From Welwitschia mirabilis (Eukaryota > Gnetophyta > Gnetopsida > Welwitschiales), in assembly GCA_051453625.1 (NCBI GenBank), contig JBOZIK010000001.1:183866978-183930977 (forward strand): a DNA stretch of 64,000 nt, written 5' to 3'. Position 1 is the stretch's first letter. Each line of letters starts with the position of its first letter. The position numbers were made by a program, and so were the translations under genes. Below are positions 24,491 to 36,361 of this stretch, piece after piece. A model generated the notes under the pieces. That model saw nothing but the letters and a program-made list of their open reading frames with translations. It ran no database searches and was not told where the DNA came from.

Positions 24491-26329
24491 ACAAAGTGTA
24501 TTTTGCATCAACTCTAATCTTTTTAACAAACAAATTTAGAAGTCTAATTCTTTTACCTTTTTTATTTTAATTTTTTTACTTTGGCTAAATCCTCTTTCCT
24601 ATCCATTACTGCCTGCATGAATGTGGAGGATTTAATGTTCCTTTAAAGGAATGGGTAAGAACTTCTCATGTTTAAACCCTTGTACCTATTCATTAACTAT
24701 GATGAATAATTACCCATTCAAAATGGCTATGAGGGAAATGTGTGGTCTCATTCTAAAAGCAAAAAGATGGATATCTTCATTGATTTTTCTCTTTCTCAAT
24801 GTTTTTGAGGAATATTTTTTTGAATATTTTGCACATTATATTTTCTTATAAGTTCTTAGCTATTTGCCAAGAACTATGTCATTTTCATCGCAAATCCAAA
24901 TTGCATTTTCTAGCAATAGCCTCAATATAGAGCATGGACAACATTATGTTATTTTCTCCTTATTGAACTTTGATAAGTCTATTGTTGAAGACACTTTGAA
25001 TCTATCCATTTTACATTAACAAAATGTTATTATGATTGCTTGATCTTGGAAAATTAACATTAATGTTATTACTTAATAGTTTAATCAGGTTCCATGCTTT
25101 GTGGAATCACCCAGTTTGCCTCTCATTTTTAGAAACATTAAGTGTGAGATTTTCGGTTTTCTTAGTGAAATTCTACAAACAAGTATGAGATATTTTTGTG
25201 AATGAATTAACCATGAAATATCTAGTGGAAATTTACCACATTAAGTGCAAAAAAGCCATTTGAGTAAAAGAAAGTTGTGAAATTTTTAATAATCTGATTA
25301 TTTATTATAAATTTCCCAAACTCCTATTATTTTTCCCATTCTTAAAAGAAAAAAATAGTCTGAAGTTTAAAAACAAAAGAAAGTTGTAATAACTGTTGCA
25401 TGGACTTTTACTTTTGGTTATTTTTCTTCTTGCAAGAAGTGGCTAACCTCTTTTGGTTCTCCATCTAGGCCGTCTCTGAAGAGCACACATAGTTAACAAC
25501 CATGCTCAAAGTAATCGGTTAAGAACACTAAAACAATGTAATTCCAAACAAATTAGGATCGTTTTTAGATAGTTAAAAATAAAAAAAGGGAACCTTTGAG
25601 CACTTCTTTGGACAATTACAATACTTCAACAAGTTTCTCTGTTGGTTTAAAGACCACAGAGAATGAATCTCACATCCTTATGACTTTAGCCATGTAATGA
25701 ACTAGCCTTTAGGATACAAGATTAGAGAATGCATTTATAGTTCTTTCAAATTCAATGGAAGTTTATAGAATTAATATTGTTGTGGATATCTTTCGACTTT
25801 CAACTGGAGTTAACCCATAACAATTTTCATGAAGATAGTTTCATAGAACATGTGGGGTGTTATAAAGCATTGATATGATACTTTAAATGAATAGAATCGT
25901 TTTTTTTTTTTTTTTTTAACAAGAAGCTAAATCCCTAGAGTTTCTATAAAAATGGTTTAATAATTTTATCAAAAGAAATTATGTTTTTACTACAAGTCAT
26001 CGTAATGGATGTGAATGTTATTTAATCATTTTTCATTCTAAATGGAAGAAATACTTTGATTCTTAACCCAGAGCCATTTGGATGGTTTTCAAATGTTCCT
26101 TTATTTTATTTGGAGGATACTTTGTACACACTTCCAATCACTATAAATGAGAGAGATCAATTATGAGCTAAACTTCTAGCGTTCCTATCATAAATCTCTT
26201 AGACTTTTAGTGCAATAATATTGAATAGTTTTTAGACAAAGTTAGAGAACCCTTTTAACTTATTCGTGACCCTAAGCTAGGAAATTAGCTACACTTTAAA
26301 GAACAATTTTATTGAATGAATTCTATTAG
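24491..26329. other. AT-rich unassigned sequence
   Basis: No gene or complete repeat is recognised. A 16-base T run lies near 25903. The part after about 26040 may already belong to the LINE fragment that becomes readable at 26330. Confidence 0.5.
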
Positions 26330-26700
26330 TCATATTAACCACTTCTTTAGCTCATCATACTTGGAGTAATCATCAATCTAGATTTGAAGCTATTTCTAAT
26401 TCTCTTGATCACTTTTATTATTCTTTAGTTTCTTTTCAGAGGGTTATTCATTTCACTAAGGTCTATTAATTTTTCATTCTCTCATATCATAAAATAATTC
26501 AATTTAAAATTTATTTTTCTTGTGATAATGCTAGAAACAAGGCACAACTATTTCATCTAAATCCATTTATTTTTATGGAACCTATTTTTGAGAGCTTGTT
26601 TTGTAGTGTGGAATCTATAACCTTCACCCATAAAATTCTCAAGATTGATATCTTAGTGAGCGCATGCTATGTTTCATGTTTGTTGTTATGCTAGATATGC
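26330..26700 (+). pseudogene. LINE ORF2 fragment (endonuclease C-terminus)
   Basis: With one or two frame shifts the translation reads TWSNHQSRFEAISNSLDHFY, then FQRVIHFTKV and CDNARNKAQLFHLNPFIFMEP. This matches the order seen in plant L1 endonucleases: TWSNxQ, LDRFL, the SDHxPI region, then the KAPFRFExxW block. Tryptophans and glutamines have become stops. The fragment ends just before the Copia LTR at 26814. Confidence 0.55.
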
Positions 26701-26813
26701 ATGTAAACAAGGGGCTAAGTTTCAAAAAAAATTAATATTATAGGTAAACTTTAGCTATCAACCATCTTAGTTAGGTTATTTAGCCATTTCCATTTGATTT
26801 TTCTTTGTGCTCC

Positions 26814-28356
26814 TAAGGATCACTGAAATCAGAGGGGAGGGGTGAATGAGGTCTATTGAAAATAAATTCACGAAAAAATAAAAAATAAAAAACTATATAA
26901 TAAACACCTTACTAGATTAACGTGGTTTCATAACCTGGGTACATCCACACACAGAGGGTATATTTCTCTTATACAATAAGATATTCTTAACCTGTAAAAA
27001 TAGTGGTTTTGAAGGTCTACCAACCTTACATATAATTGAGATGCTTCTCTCAAGGAAACGCTCTCTTCCTCTAAGAGATATTCAACAAATTAATAATAGA
27101 AATGTGCTCACAAACACTTTTGGAAGCACACCATACAAGGATTTTCTTAGGATAAGAAATCCCTACCAAGGGATCCTATGTTTTGATAATAAGAAATGGA
27201 TTATAATGTGTGTATTCAAAAATCTAATAGTCTTACAGTTTAGTTCCAATAAACAATGACAACAAATGAAATAACAAGCCTAAAATGATATCCGTTTGAT
27301 GAAGTGCTTGAGTTTTTCCATCTTGTTATCATTCGCAAGTGTCAAAGATTAGAGTGATGTAGCTTTATAAGGNNNNNNNNNNNNNNNNNNNNNNNNNNNN
27401 NNNNNNNNNNNNNNNNNNNNNNNNNNNNNNNNNNNNNNNNNNNNNNNNNNNNNNNNNNNNNNNNNNNNNNNNTTATCATTCGCAAGTGTCAAAGATTAGA
27501 GTGATGTAGCTTTATAAGGTCAAGTAAATGAATGATGTGTTTTCCAGATAGTCTATTGAAAGGACAGCTAAAAAGCTTTTTGTGTAGTACCAGTCACTTG
27601 TGTGTTTGTGTGTCATGTGTGTACCTTTTTCATTCTCTCTTTATGCCTTTATATATTTCTTGCTGTTTCCCTAGAGAGATAGTTGTTTGAAAATATGTAA
27701 CTATTGCATAACGTATAAAAATGGTTGAGTGTTAGGCACACAATGATTATTTTATTTTCTACAAAGTTTTGGAATAAACATCTTCAAGATGGTAGACATC
27801 TCTTATCAAACAGACGTCATGAAGACATCTTTAGTAAAATTGCCCAGATTTTAATGAAACTCGAACTGCAATTTTTGTGATCCTTGGTGATCATGAATTC
27901 AAGATGTAAAACTTGATTTCTTCCTTGAGATATAGATAATTTGTCAAAATATAATTTGTTTCTGTTACCTCTTCCAATTTAGATTAGATGTCTTCAACTA
28001 TGTAGACGTCATTTAACAGTCAAAGCAGCATAGAGATATTTAATGTGCTAGACATCTTTCACCTGTCTCAGGTCCTTGCTTAAGTGTAGATGTCTTTATC
28101 AATGTATACATTAAATTCTGTGATGAATCTATTCAACATAGATGTCTTTGATATAATAAATGTCTTCCCTATAGATGTCTTCATCTGTGCAGACATCTTC
28201 AGTCATTTTTGTAGCTGAAACTTCTTTGTAATATGAACTTGAGGTTTGACTTGGATTGATGCTTTTCATGATTTTTTGATCTCTAATTTGACCTGTCTAC
28301 ATAATGGCACAATACATTTGATAAGTGAAATAATTAAAACTAAAATTTGACCATCA
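26814..28356 (-). repeat. 3' LTR of the Copia element
   Basis: It aligns from TAAGGATCACTGAAATC (orientation of the + strand) to ..TTTGACCATCA with the other LTR. It is about 1396 bp once the 100-N gap and a 47-bp repeated flank are removed, against 1399 bp for its partner. It contains a dense set of GACGTC-related octamers between about 27780 and 28200. Confidence 0.85.
27373..27472. other. 100-N gap flanked by the same 47 bp
   Basis: The 47 bases before the gap (27326-27372) are identical to those after it (27473-27519). The partner LTR has that segment once. Confidence 0.95.
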
Positions 28357-28370
28357 ATCTCCCCCTTTTT
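28357..28370 (-). promoter_or_regulatory. Polypurine tract of the Copia element
   Basis: The minus strand reads AAAAAGGGGGAGAT directly before the TGATGGTC start of the 3' LTR. Location and purity are typical for plus-strand priming. Confidence 0.8.
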
Positions 28371-28679
28371 GATGATGTCCAAAAGTTGGCAAATCTCATC
28401 AGTGTAATCATATTTTGTCAATTAAATTCAAATAGATTAATCTTAAATAGGATATAATGTATGAGATATGATATAAATTGCAACAGTTGTGAAAATATTC
28501 ATTAGACACATACATAATCATATAGAGTAGTAACTAAGAAGAGCACATAAGCATTAAGTAATTGCATAAAGAAAAATAACAACAGTCAATAACTAGAAGT
28601 GTGATGTGTGCCAACAGTAAAATTAATAACAATGTATTAACAATAATAAAAATAACAACAAATAATATTAGAGCATGAA

Positions 28680-30445
28680 ATGTGTACCAACAAGAGTAAA
28701 AATAACAATAGAAAATGTGAGATGTGTATCAATAATCGGAAAGTGACCATTAACAGTGATGTCAGTTATAGCGAATCCAATCCATCTATCTCAAGGTTAT
28801 ATCCTCTAGGTCCATACAGGATGTCCAATCTAATTTTCCTATCTTCTTCCCCTTTTTCGAAAGTATACAAAAGGAGTTAATCACTAAGTTCTAAGTCACT
28901 AGTGTATCGTGTGACTTTTTTTGCATCGTTGCTATAATCATCACTATTCTTGGTGGTGGAGGTTTGAATGGTATATGAAGAGGACGAATACATCACAGAG
29001 GTAATAACAGTGCCAAAGATGCTAGCAGTGGTGGTCTCGATGAATGATAGTGGTGGAGTTATCCTGAGAGGTGGACCATGGAGGGGCTTTGTGAAAAATG
29101 ATGGTGGAGATGGAAGACGAGGTGGTGATTCTAGACGAGGTGGTTATGGAGTCTATGTAGGATAGTGAACGGGTAGTTTTCAATGAGGCCTATGAAAGAT
29201 GAGGGGATGATCATTAAAACTCTTAAGGTCCCCCTGTTGATGCTCCCCTTTTGTATATTCCTTCTCTTCTATGGACTCTGAAAATTATTATCTGCTACAT
29301 GGTGTGGGTCATATCCTATAGCATGTGGTGCTAGAGGTGCCTATGCCTCTGATTCCTTTTCGGAATCAGTCCAAGTGGGAGTCCACATGGATTCACAACT
29401 ACCTGTAGGAGCCTCTCCTTCACTAGTTATGGAATAGTGCTTCTTCAACCTTAAGAAGTTACGTCTAATCTTGCCTACTGTCTTAGCAATTGTCTTCAGA
29501 CCTTTCTTCACAAATGATGAACTACAAGATTTCGTAGAGTAAGAGCACTGAAACTGTGATTTGGATAGTCTCCTACTTATGCCTTTACTAGCTAGTAGTG
29601 GTACTCACCATTTCTCACTAAATTATGCAAGTGGATTCTTTAGACGAATGAGATTTACTTGTGGCACTGAGATGCTGGGCTTGCTAATAAGCATACTAAT
29701 CAAGCAAGGGTGACCCAACGTCTAATCCTTCTAGAAAAGAGTAATAGTATTCATATATAAAATGAAACCTAGATCAATCTGCAACCCTATAAGAAGATAA
29801 CAAATTACAAATGTATGCATTAGGTTGCAATAGCTATGGCTACAGCCTCGAACAATTATGTTATAGAATGTGATTAAACTTAAAATATAAGCATCTAGTA
29901 CCATTTCCTTATGTCCTATATTTTCATAAAAATTCATTCTGCAATACCCAAAAAGTAAATTTTTCATCAAACACCATGAAACACTAACAGAGTAACAAGT
30001 GAATATATTTTTAAAAGAATGCACATATAATTGTGGAAGCTCTGAATCATTTATACTAAGTAGAGAATTTACAAAATTGGATGTAAGAAATAAAGAATTA
30101 TCTTGTATTTGTGTTTGAAACATCCCACTACATTCATCTATCTCATGAATATTAGCATAAAATTCTCTGACAATAGGGTCTAGAATTTCGTGCTCTAATT
30201 GGACTACCATATCCCAACTAACACGTGAAAAATAGACAACTAATTGATAGTTTCTCTACTTGTGGAAACTACGACAGTCTATTCTGCAATGATGGAGTTT
30301 CTGATCCAATTTTTGAAATGTTTACTAGTAGACTCATGATAAAATTGAGGCTCATACTATGATTCATGTGATTCTATGGCTAGTTCTTTTTCCTTAGGGG
30401 CACTAGAGGGCTTTCTTCTCATCATTTTTAAGAAAAATATGGAAA
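28680..30445 (-). pseudogene. Extra ORF between RNase H and 3' LTR (env-region, plant-transposon-protein-like)
   Basis: A start is likely at about 30433 (MMRRKPSSAPKEKELA). After stops, the frame continues at 30210-29731 with EHEILDPIVREFYANIHEID, NSLFLTSNFVNSLL and LITFYNIIVRGCSHSYCNL. The VREFYANI motif, the later 'T..NSLL.I' segment and a carboxy block with IDLGFILY match the pattern of the 'putative plant transposon protein' domain, known from plant proteins and env-region ORFs of Sire-type elements. A Lys-rich stretch (29450-29530, KKGLKTIAKTVGKIRRNFLR) and a Pro/His/Gly-rich tail follow. It is broken by stops and frameshifts. Membrane fusion function is not indicated. Confidence 0.5.
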
Positions 30446-30739
30446 GAACTAAACTGATAATAACCAAATTCAAAAGAATCAATGAAAATGCGTGCCTATT
30501 TGAGAAAATGATACCTGTTGTATTGGCTGTGAAGGTGTCTACCAAATCCAAAATGTCTTTGCTAAGAGATTTGAGAAAAGCAGGCTAGAAAAGAGCTCTA
30601 AGGGGGTTGTTTGTTAAGTGGATAATTGAAAATGATAGATGATGACCCCTTTTTAAAATAAATAGGATTAAAGCCCTTGTTTCTAACGCATTTTTTAATT
30701 TTTGGTATAATATTTAAAAGAGGTCCATAAAGTGAAAGA

Positions 30740-30985
30740 TATCTAAAATGAGAATAGGAGACATCTACCTTGATAAAGACGTCTTGTGTTAAAATTTTTA
30801 TGAGTCATCTACATATTATAAAGATGTCTACCTGTTAAAAGACATCTATTTTAAAAAATAAATAAAAACGTACTTGACCTTCAAAGATGTCTGACATGTA
30901 AAAATGTCTGTTTAATAGATGTCTATCATACTAAAGACACCTTCATGATAGATGTCTTTCATTAAAAGACGTCTTTCCTAAAAGA
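30740..30985. repeat. Cluster of AGAYGTCT/AGACRTCT motifs
   Basis: Within about 245 bases there are roughly ten copies of a GACGTC-related octamer (AGACATCT, AAGACGTCTT, AGATGTCT and variants), separated by T/A-rich spacers. The same motif fills the LTRs. It sits between RNase H and the extra ORF. Confidence 0.7.
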
Positions 30986-31149
30986 TTAAAAAACTTTGAA
31001 ATTTTCTAGGACTAACATCATGATAAAAGTATCATAGTAAAGAGGTAAAGTAACATGTACATAATTTAATATTTTATGCTCCAACTATAATATCAACTCA
31101 TAGAATATCATAATGTGGAGTGAAGATTTTAAGAGTGATTACCTGATGA

Positions 31150-32480
31150 CTTACTTAACTAGGCAAAGTCCAATCCTCAAGTTTCTACATAATTTAATAA
31201 ACTTGTGAGCACTTAGTGATTTAGTGAAGATGTCAACAAGTTGATCATCGACATTAATGTATTACAGCATGATCTCCTCTAAGAAAATGGTGTTTGATCT
31301 CGATGTGTTTGGTTCTTAAATGTTGAATTGGGTTCTTTGAAATATTGATAGCACTTATGTTATCACTAAATATGGGAATGCTTTCCAACGAGAGTCCAAA
31401 ATCTTTTAATGTCTGCTTCATCCAAAGTACTTCTACCTAACAACTTCTAGTAGTAATCTATTCAGCCTCAGCAATTGAGAGAGTAATTAAATTTTGCTTT
31501 TTGCTGCTCCAAAATGCTAGAAATTGCCCAAGTAAGAAGAAGGTTTTACTTGTTCTTCTTCTATCATCTTTGCATCCTGCCCAATATTTGAACGCCTTTT
31601 AGTCAACCTTCTTACTGTGCTCATCTTTGTTCAATTTGGTGTTTTGATTCATTGGGATATCTTTGGCCTTACAATCCTGTAATCCATTGTTGAATAGCAA
31701 ATTTTTAATATATTTAGTTTTAGAAATGAATGTACCTTGTTTGTGTTATACCACTTGAGTCCTCAAGAAGTTACTCATATCTTTCATGAGGCTTATTTCA
31801 AACTCATCCTGCATAATCTTAGCAAACTTCTTACATAATAATGTGCTAGTAGCTCCAAAAATAATATCATCCACATAAATTTATACAATAGTAAAAGTTT
31901 TACCATTATTTTTAATATATAATGTAACATCAGATGTACCTCTTTTGAATCCGTTTTCTACTGATAATTTCTAATAACAAGCTCTAGGTACTTGCTTGAT
32001 ATCATAAAAGCCCTTTTTTAATTTGTAAGCATAGTCTTATTTATGTGAATTTGTAAATTCTTCAGGTTGCTTAACATATACTTCCTCTTGAAGTACTCTA
32101 TTTAGAAAGGCATTTATAACATCCATTTGGTAGAGTTCGAATCCTTTAACATATGCAAAGGCTAAAAGCATTCTTATGGATTCCATACGAGTGACTAGTG
32201 CAAAGGTTTCTTTAAAGTCTATTCCTTGTTACTGATTATATCCTTTAGCTCCTAATGTTACTTTATTTCTGATAATATTTCCATTTCATCTGTTTTATTT
32301 CTAAAAATCCATTTTGTGTCAAAAACAAGTCTATTACATGGTCTTGGATTAAGTTATCACACATCGCATCATTCAAACTGATTAAGCTCCTCTTACGTTA
32401 CTAGCATCCAATGTTCATCACTTGCTGCTTCATTGAAGGTTTTGGGTTCTACCTATGAGATATATGCTACAAATACATAA
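31150..32480 (-). pseudogene. Copia reverse transcriptase and RNase H (broken)
   Basis: Minus-strand translation from 32460 gives EPKTFNEAASDEHWM, the usual start of the Copia RT. The catalytic box IYVDDIIFGAT follows (YVDD at 31866-31877), then KFAKIMQDEFEISLMKDMS and the TKYIKNLLFNNGL block. RNase H shows WSSKKQNLITLSIAEAE near 31445-31515 and ends with VDIFTKSLSAHKFIKL near 31200. TAG/TAA codons replace Q, W and Y positions. The order and spacing are complete, so this part is decayed rather than deleted. Confidence 0.85.
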
Positions 32481-32489
32481 AATTCCTTA

Positions 32490-32740
32490 GTACAGCTTCA
32501 AGTTTGAATACCACCATACAAACTACTTATTATGTTGCTTGTAGAGTGACTTCTCTTTAGTCTGATCATGTTTGAAAAAGTTTCCTTGTCTATTTCTTCT
32601 TCTTTCTCTTCCTCACTATCTAATTGTACTTGAGGATTACTAGGTGATTGATTAGTCATTTCTTTTGATGATAAAATTTTCAATAACTCTTTGTTTACGT
32701 GTCCAAGATTATTGTGCCATAGCTTAGTTTCACTTGTAGT
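32490..32740 (-). pseudogene. gag-pre-integrase motif fused to post-integrase linker (integrase core missing)
   Basis: The frame reads KLWHNNLGHVNKELLKILSS, KEMTNQ, and then at once SPSNPQVQLDSEEEKEEEID, a Ser/Glu-rich linker of the type that lies between integrase and RT. The zinc-binding CxxC and the D,D(35)E core that normally occupy the next several hundred residues are absent. RT follows after the usual linker distance. This points to an internal deletion of the integrase. Confidence 0.65.
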
Positions 32741-32929
32741 ACTTAATAGACACTTAGTTTCCTTGTTAGAAATGTTTGGTAAAGTAGTGATGTAGACATT
32801 AGATTTTATAATTCTAGAAAATGAGAATTTGACTGAGTTATGTTCTTTAGTAACACAATTTTATTTGATAAAGGTGACAGAAAAATTTACATCATATAAT
32901 TGACTAACACTTAACAAATTATGTTGTAA

Positions 32930-33120
32930 TCCTTCTAAAAGAAAACATCTATTACCTCAAGTAGGTTACCTTCTCCAATGGTTTTAATACCTCTGATAGA
33001 TGCCTCTGTATTATTGTCAAAGGTGGCAACTCCTTTGTCTTGCTCTATCAAAGTGGTAAAGCTGAATTTGTCTTGAGTCATATGCCTTGAACACCCACTA
33101 TCAATATGCCAAACATGTTT
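32930..33120 (-). pseudogene. Copia aspartic protease
   Basis: WHIDSGCSRHMTQDKFSFTT is followed by ATFDNNTEASIRGIKTIGEG. The DSG catalytic triad (33093-33101) and the downstream G-x-G region are preserved. The SRHMT context is diagnostic for plant Copia elements. Surrounding frame is broken. Confidence 0.85.
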
Positions 33121-33929
33121 TTTTACTGCTCGTAGTACAATATGAGTTAATAAAGCTAGCCTTAATTTCGGAATCCATATTTTCTTTGTTTTAGCTTACA
33201 CAGAATGTTGCACCATACTTTTTTTCCCTTTTGACACTATTAGTGTAATATCTTGTTTTGAATTTTATTGAATAATTGTACTAATAATGACCTTGTTTAT
33301 AGTAGTAATAACAGATAATAGTATTTGTATAAACTATATGCTCATACCTTGGTTTGCAGTTCCATTTTTTTAATAAGGAAGTTGAAGTACTAGTGGATGT
33401 TTCATTATGACCTAGATCACTTTTATAATTTGGGATTCTACATTGTTCAAGCATGATGTTTAAGATCTCCTTTCCTTGGATAAACTTCTCGTTGATTTTT
33501 TTGAGTAAAAAAGTTCCTATCTAATATGCTTCAATTTATACATTAGCTTACTAATCTCAGCTTTAAGAGCTAAGTTTTCAGATGATAGCCTATTGCAAGA
33601 ATTTGTTTATTATTCACATGCTAGTTCATGTGAATGAAGTCATCTTTTTGTTTTAGCACATAGTTTTTTCAACTTAATGAATTATTCAAAAATTAAGTTG
33701 TGCCTGTCATGAAGTTTTATACCTATTTTACCTTTATTGTTTAATTTAGATTCTTCATTTCTTTTATCATTTTACTTTTGGATATGTATAATGGCCATGT
33801 AGGATAGATGAGCTTTTTCATCATTAGGTGTTTCTACTTTAATTGCATCCTTGTCATCATCCCATCCTATGAAGAAAGATCTCCTTTTCTTAGGCTTTTT
33901 ATTTTGTGATTTTTCCCTATAACTTGTTA

Positions 33930-34940
33930 GAGCTAGGACATTCTAAGCTTATGTATCCTCGGCCTCCACAAACCCAACATTTTAACTTGGAAATATCAGA
34001 CTTAGAAGAAAATGAAGAACTATTAGAACTATTAGTTGATGAACTTACCTGGAGCTTGAAATTTGGATGATTTTTGATAGTCCTTCTTTTTATTCTTTTG
34101 TGAAATAAGCCCTTTGACTCGCCTTATGATGAGAGCAAGTTTTTTGTCTACATCATCTTTAGAGTCATCTCCATCTTATCTTTCCTTTGTTTTTCTTTTT
34201 GAAGCTTGCCTTATATTTTCACTAGCTTTAAGAGCAATAGGCTTCTCTTTTAAAGCACCATCTTGAATAAGATTCATCTCATAAGTCATTAGAGAACTTT
34301 GTAATTCTTTAACTTTATTGAGTTAAAGTCTCTTAACTCTTTCATGGTCATTGTCTAGGGCCTGTATTTTGGAGTTAAGGACTTCACAACCTTTTGGATT
34401 ACGTTGGCCTCATGAAGGTTTTCACCAATGTCACGTATATCATTCAATAAGTTGGAGACTTTATTGAAGTATTCTTGTATTCTTTCTCCATTGTTCATCT
34501 TCAGATTTTAAAATTGATTTGTCCAAATAAGAAGTTTTGATTACTTAGCGATGGAGGTTCCTTCATATGTCCCTATTAAAACATTCCATATTTATTATGT
34601 AGTCTTTCATCCAGCTATTCTGTTGAATTACTCCATTATAAGGGTTGAGTCGAGAGCATTCTTTGCTTTTGAGTCATACATGAAAGCTGCCTTTTCTTTA
34701 TTCTTCCAATCCCTTCTAGGCTTGATTTGTATAATGGAATTTCTTGTGGCATATTATAGCTTTTTTAGGTTTTGAGTAATCATTTTTAATGCCTTGCCAA
34801 ACTTGAAACTCATGAAACTATAAGTACACCAGCATCCTCATATTCCAATAGGTATAGTTAGTCCCATCGAAGAGTTGAGGCCTAATGGATGACACCCCTT
34901 TCATACTTTAGTTAATGATGTCACTCCTTTTTTTTGAATA
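33930..34940 (-). pseudogene. Copia gag with CCHC zinc knuckle
   Basis: The knuckle at 33938-33979 reads CWVCGGRGYISLEC, the C-x2-C-x4-H-x4-C pattern with H changed to Y. Upstream (34100-34350) lie ELQSSLMTYEMNL and EKPIALKASENIRQASKRK, the helical Gag C-terminus common in Sire/Tork-type elements. The capsid part toward 34900 is heavily eroded. It lies directly after the PBS as expected. Confidence 0.7.
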
Positions 34941-34943
34941 CCT

Positions 34944-34955
34944 ACCCTAATACCA
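34944..34955 (-). promoter_or_regulatory. Primer-binding site (tRNA-iMet type)
   Basis: The minus strand reads TGGTATTAGGGT, close to TGGTATCAGAGC. One of the differences is a C-to-T change. It lies two bases inside the 5' LTR. Confidence 0.75.
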
Positions 34956-34957
34956 CT

Positions 34958-36356
34958 TGAGGATCATTGAACTCAAAGGGAAGGGGTGAATGAGGTATAC
35001 CAAAAATAAATTTAGTTAAAAACAATTTAAAAACTATACAATAAATACCTTATCAAATTAATATGGTTTTCCAACTTGGGTACATCCACACATAGAGGGT
35101 AGCTTCTTCTCACACCTCTGGATATGCTTAACCTACAAAAATAGTGGTTTTGAAGGATCACTAACCTTATATACAATTGAGATGCTCCTCTTAAGGCAAC
35201 ACTCTCTTCCCTTTAAGGATATTCAACAAAACAATAATAGAAATGTTCTCACAAATACTCACAAAAGCACACTCATATAAGAGTTGACTTATAATATAGA
35301 AACGCTACCAAGGGATCCTATGTTTTGATAATAAGAAATGGACTATAATGATTGTATTAAAAAATCTAATAGTCTTAGAATTTAGTTTCAATAAATGATG
35401 ATAGCAAATCAAACAATAAGCCTAAAATAATATCTCTTTAATGAATTGCTTGAGTTCTTCCTTATTGTTATCCCCCACAAGTGTTAAATATCATAGTGAT
35501 GCAACTTTGTAAGAGCCAATAAATGAATGAGGTGTTCACTAGATAGTCCCTTGTAAAAGATAGCTAAAACATGTTTTGTGTAGTACCACTTACTCGTGTG
35601 TTCATGCATCGTGTATGTACCTTTCTTCTTCTCTCTTTATGCCTTTATCTCTTTTTTATTATTGCCTTAAATAGAGATCCATTTGAAAACATGTAACTAT
35701 TGTATAATGTATAGAAATGATTGAGCATTGGACACGCAATGGATATTTTATTTTCCACAAAGTTTTAGAATAAATGTCTAAGATGATAGAAATCTCTTAT
35801 CAAGCAGACGTATTCAACATGGGAGATGTCTTAATAAAACTTCCTAGATTTTAATCAAACTTAATTTGTAGTTTCTGTGATCCTTGGTGATCATGAATTT
35901 AAGATGCAAAACCTGACTGCTTCCCTGCAATGTAGATAATTTGTCAAAATACAATTTGTCCCTGTTATGTCTTTTAGTTAGTATAGACATCTTCAACTAT
36001 GTAGATGTCTTCTGATAGTTAAAGCAGCATAGACATATTTAATGTGTTAGACATCTTTTAGCTATCTCAAGTCCTTTCTTTAGTATAGAAATCTCTATCA
36101 ATGTAGACGTATTTCTCTATGACAAAGTTTATTCATCATAGACATCTTTGATATAGTAGTCATCTTTCCAATAGACATCTTCATCTATGTTGACATCTTT
36201 AGGAATTTTTATAGTTGAACCTTCTATGTAATATGAACTTGAGGTTTGACTTGGATTGATGATTTTTATGATTTCATGTTCTTCAATTTGACCCACCTAC
36301 ACAATGACACAATACATTTGATAAGTGGAATCATCAAAATTGGAATTTTAATAGCA
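34958..36356 (-). repeat. 5' LTR of the Copia element
   Basis: It begins TGAGGATCATTG and ends ..TTTTAATAGCA (+ strand), 1399 bp. It is homologous along its length to 26814-28356. It carries the same GACGTC-derived motif set (about 35770-36200) and ends before GTTCT. Confidence 0.88.
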
Positions 36357-36361
36357 GTTCT

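Larger units (their letters stand above)
26814..36356 (-). mobile_element. Copia LTR retrotransposon, integrase-deleted, with extra 3' ORF
   Basis: Two LTRs in direct orientation (26814-28356 and 34958-36356) enclose, in minus-strand order, PBS, gag with zinc knuckle, aspartic protease, gag-pre-integrase, RT, RNase H, an extra ORF region and PPT. This protease/integrase/RT order is Copia. The long 3' region with an extra ORF resembles Sire-type elements. Flanking pentamers GCTCC (left) and GTTCT (right) differ only by C/T and may be a decayed target-site duplication. LTR divergence is high and every ORF is broken, so the insertion is old. Confidence 0.85.

Noticed and set aside
28968-29165. 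Gly/Arg-rich ORF (RRGGDSRRGG) on the plus strand, like an RNA-binding RGG protein
   Set aside because: It is antisense to the Pro/His-rich tail of the Copia extra ORF; the RGG look is a reverse-complement shadow.
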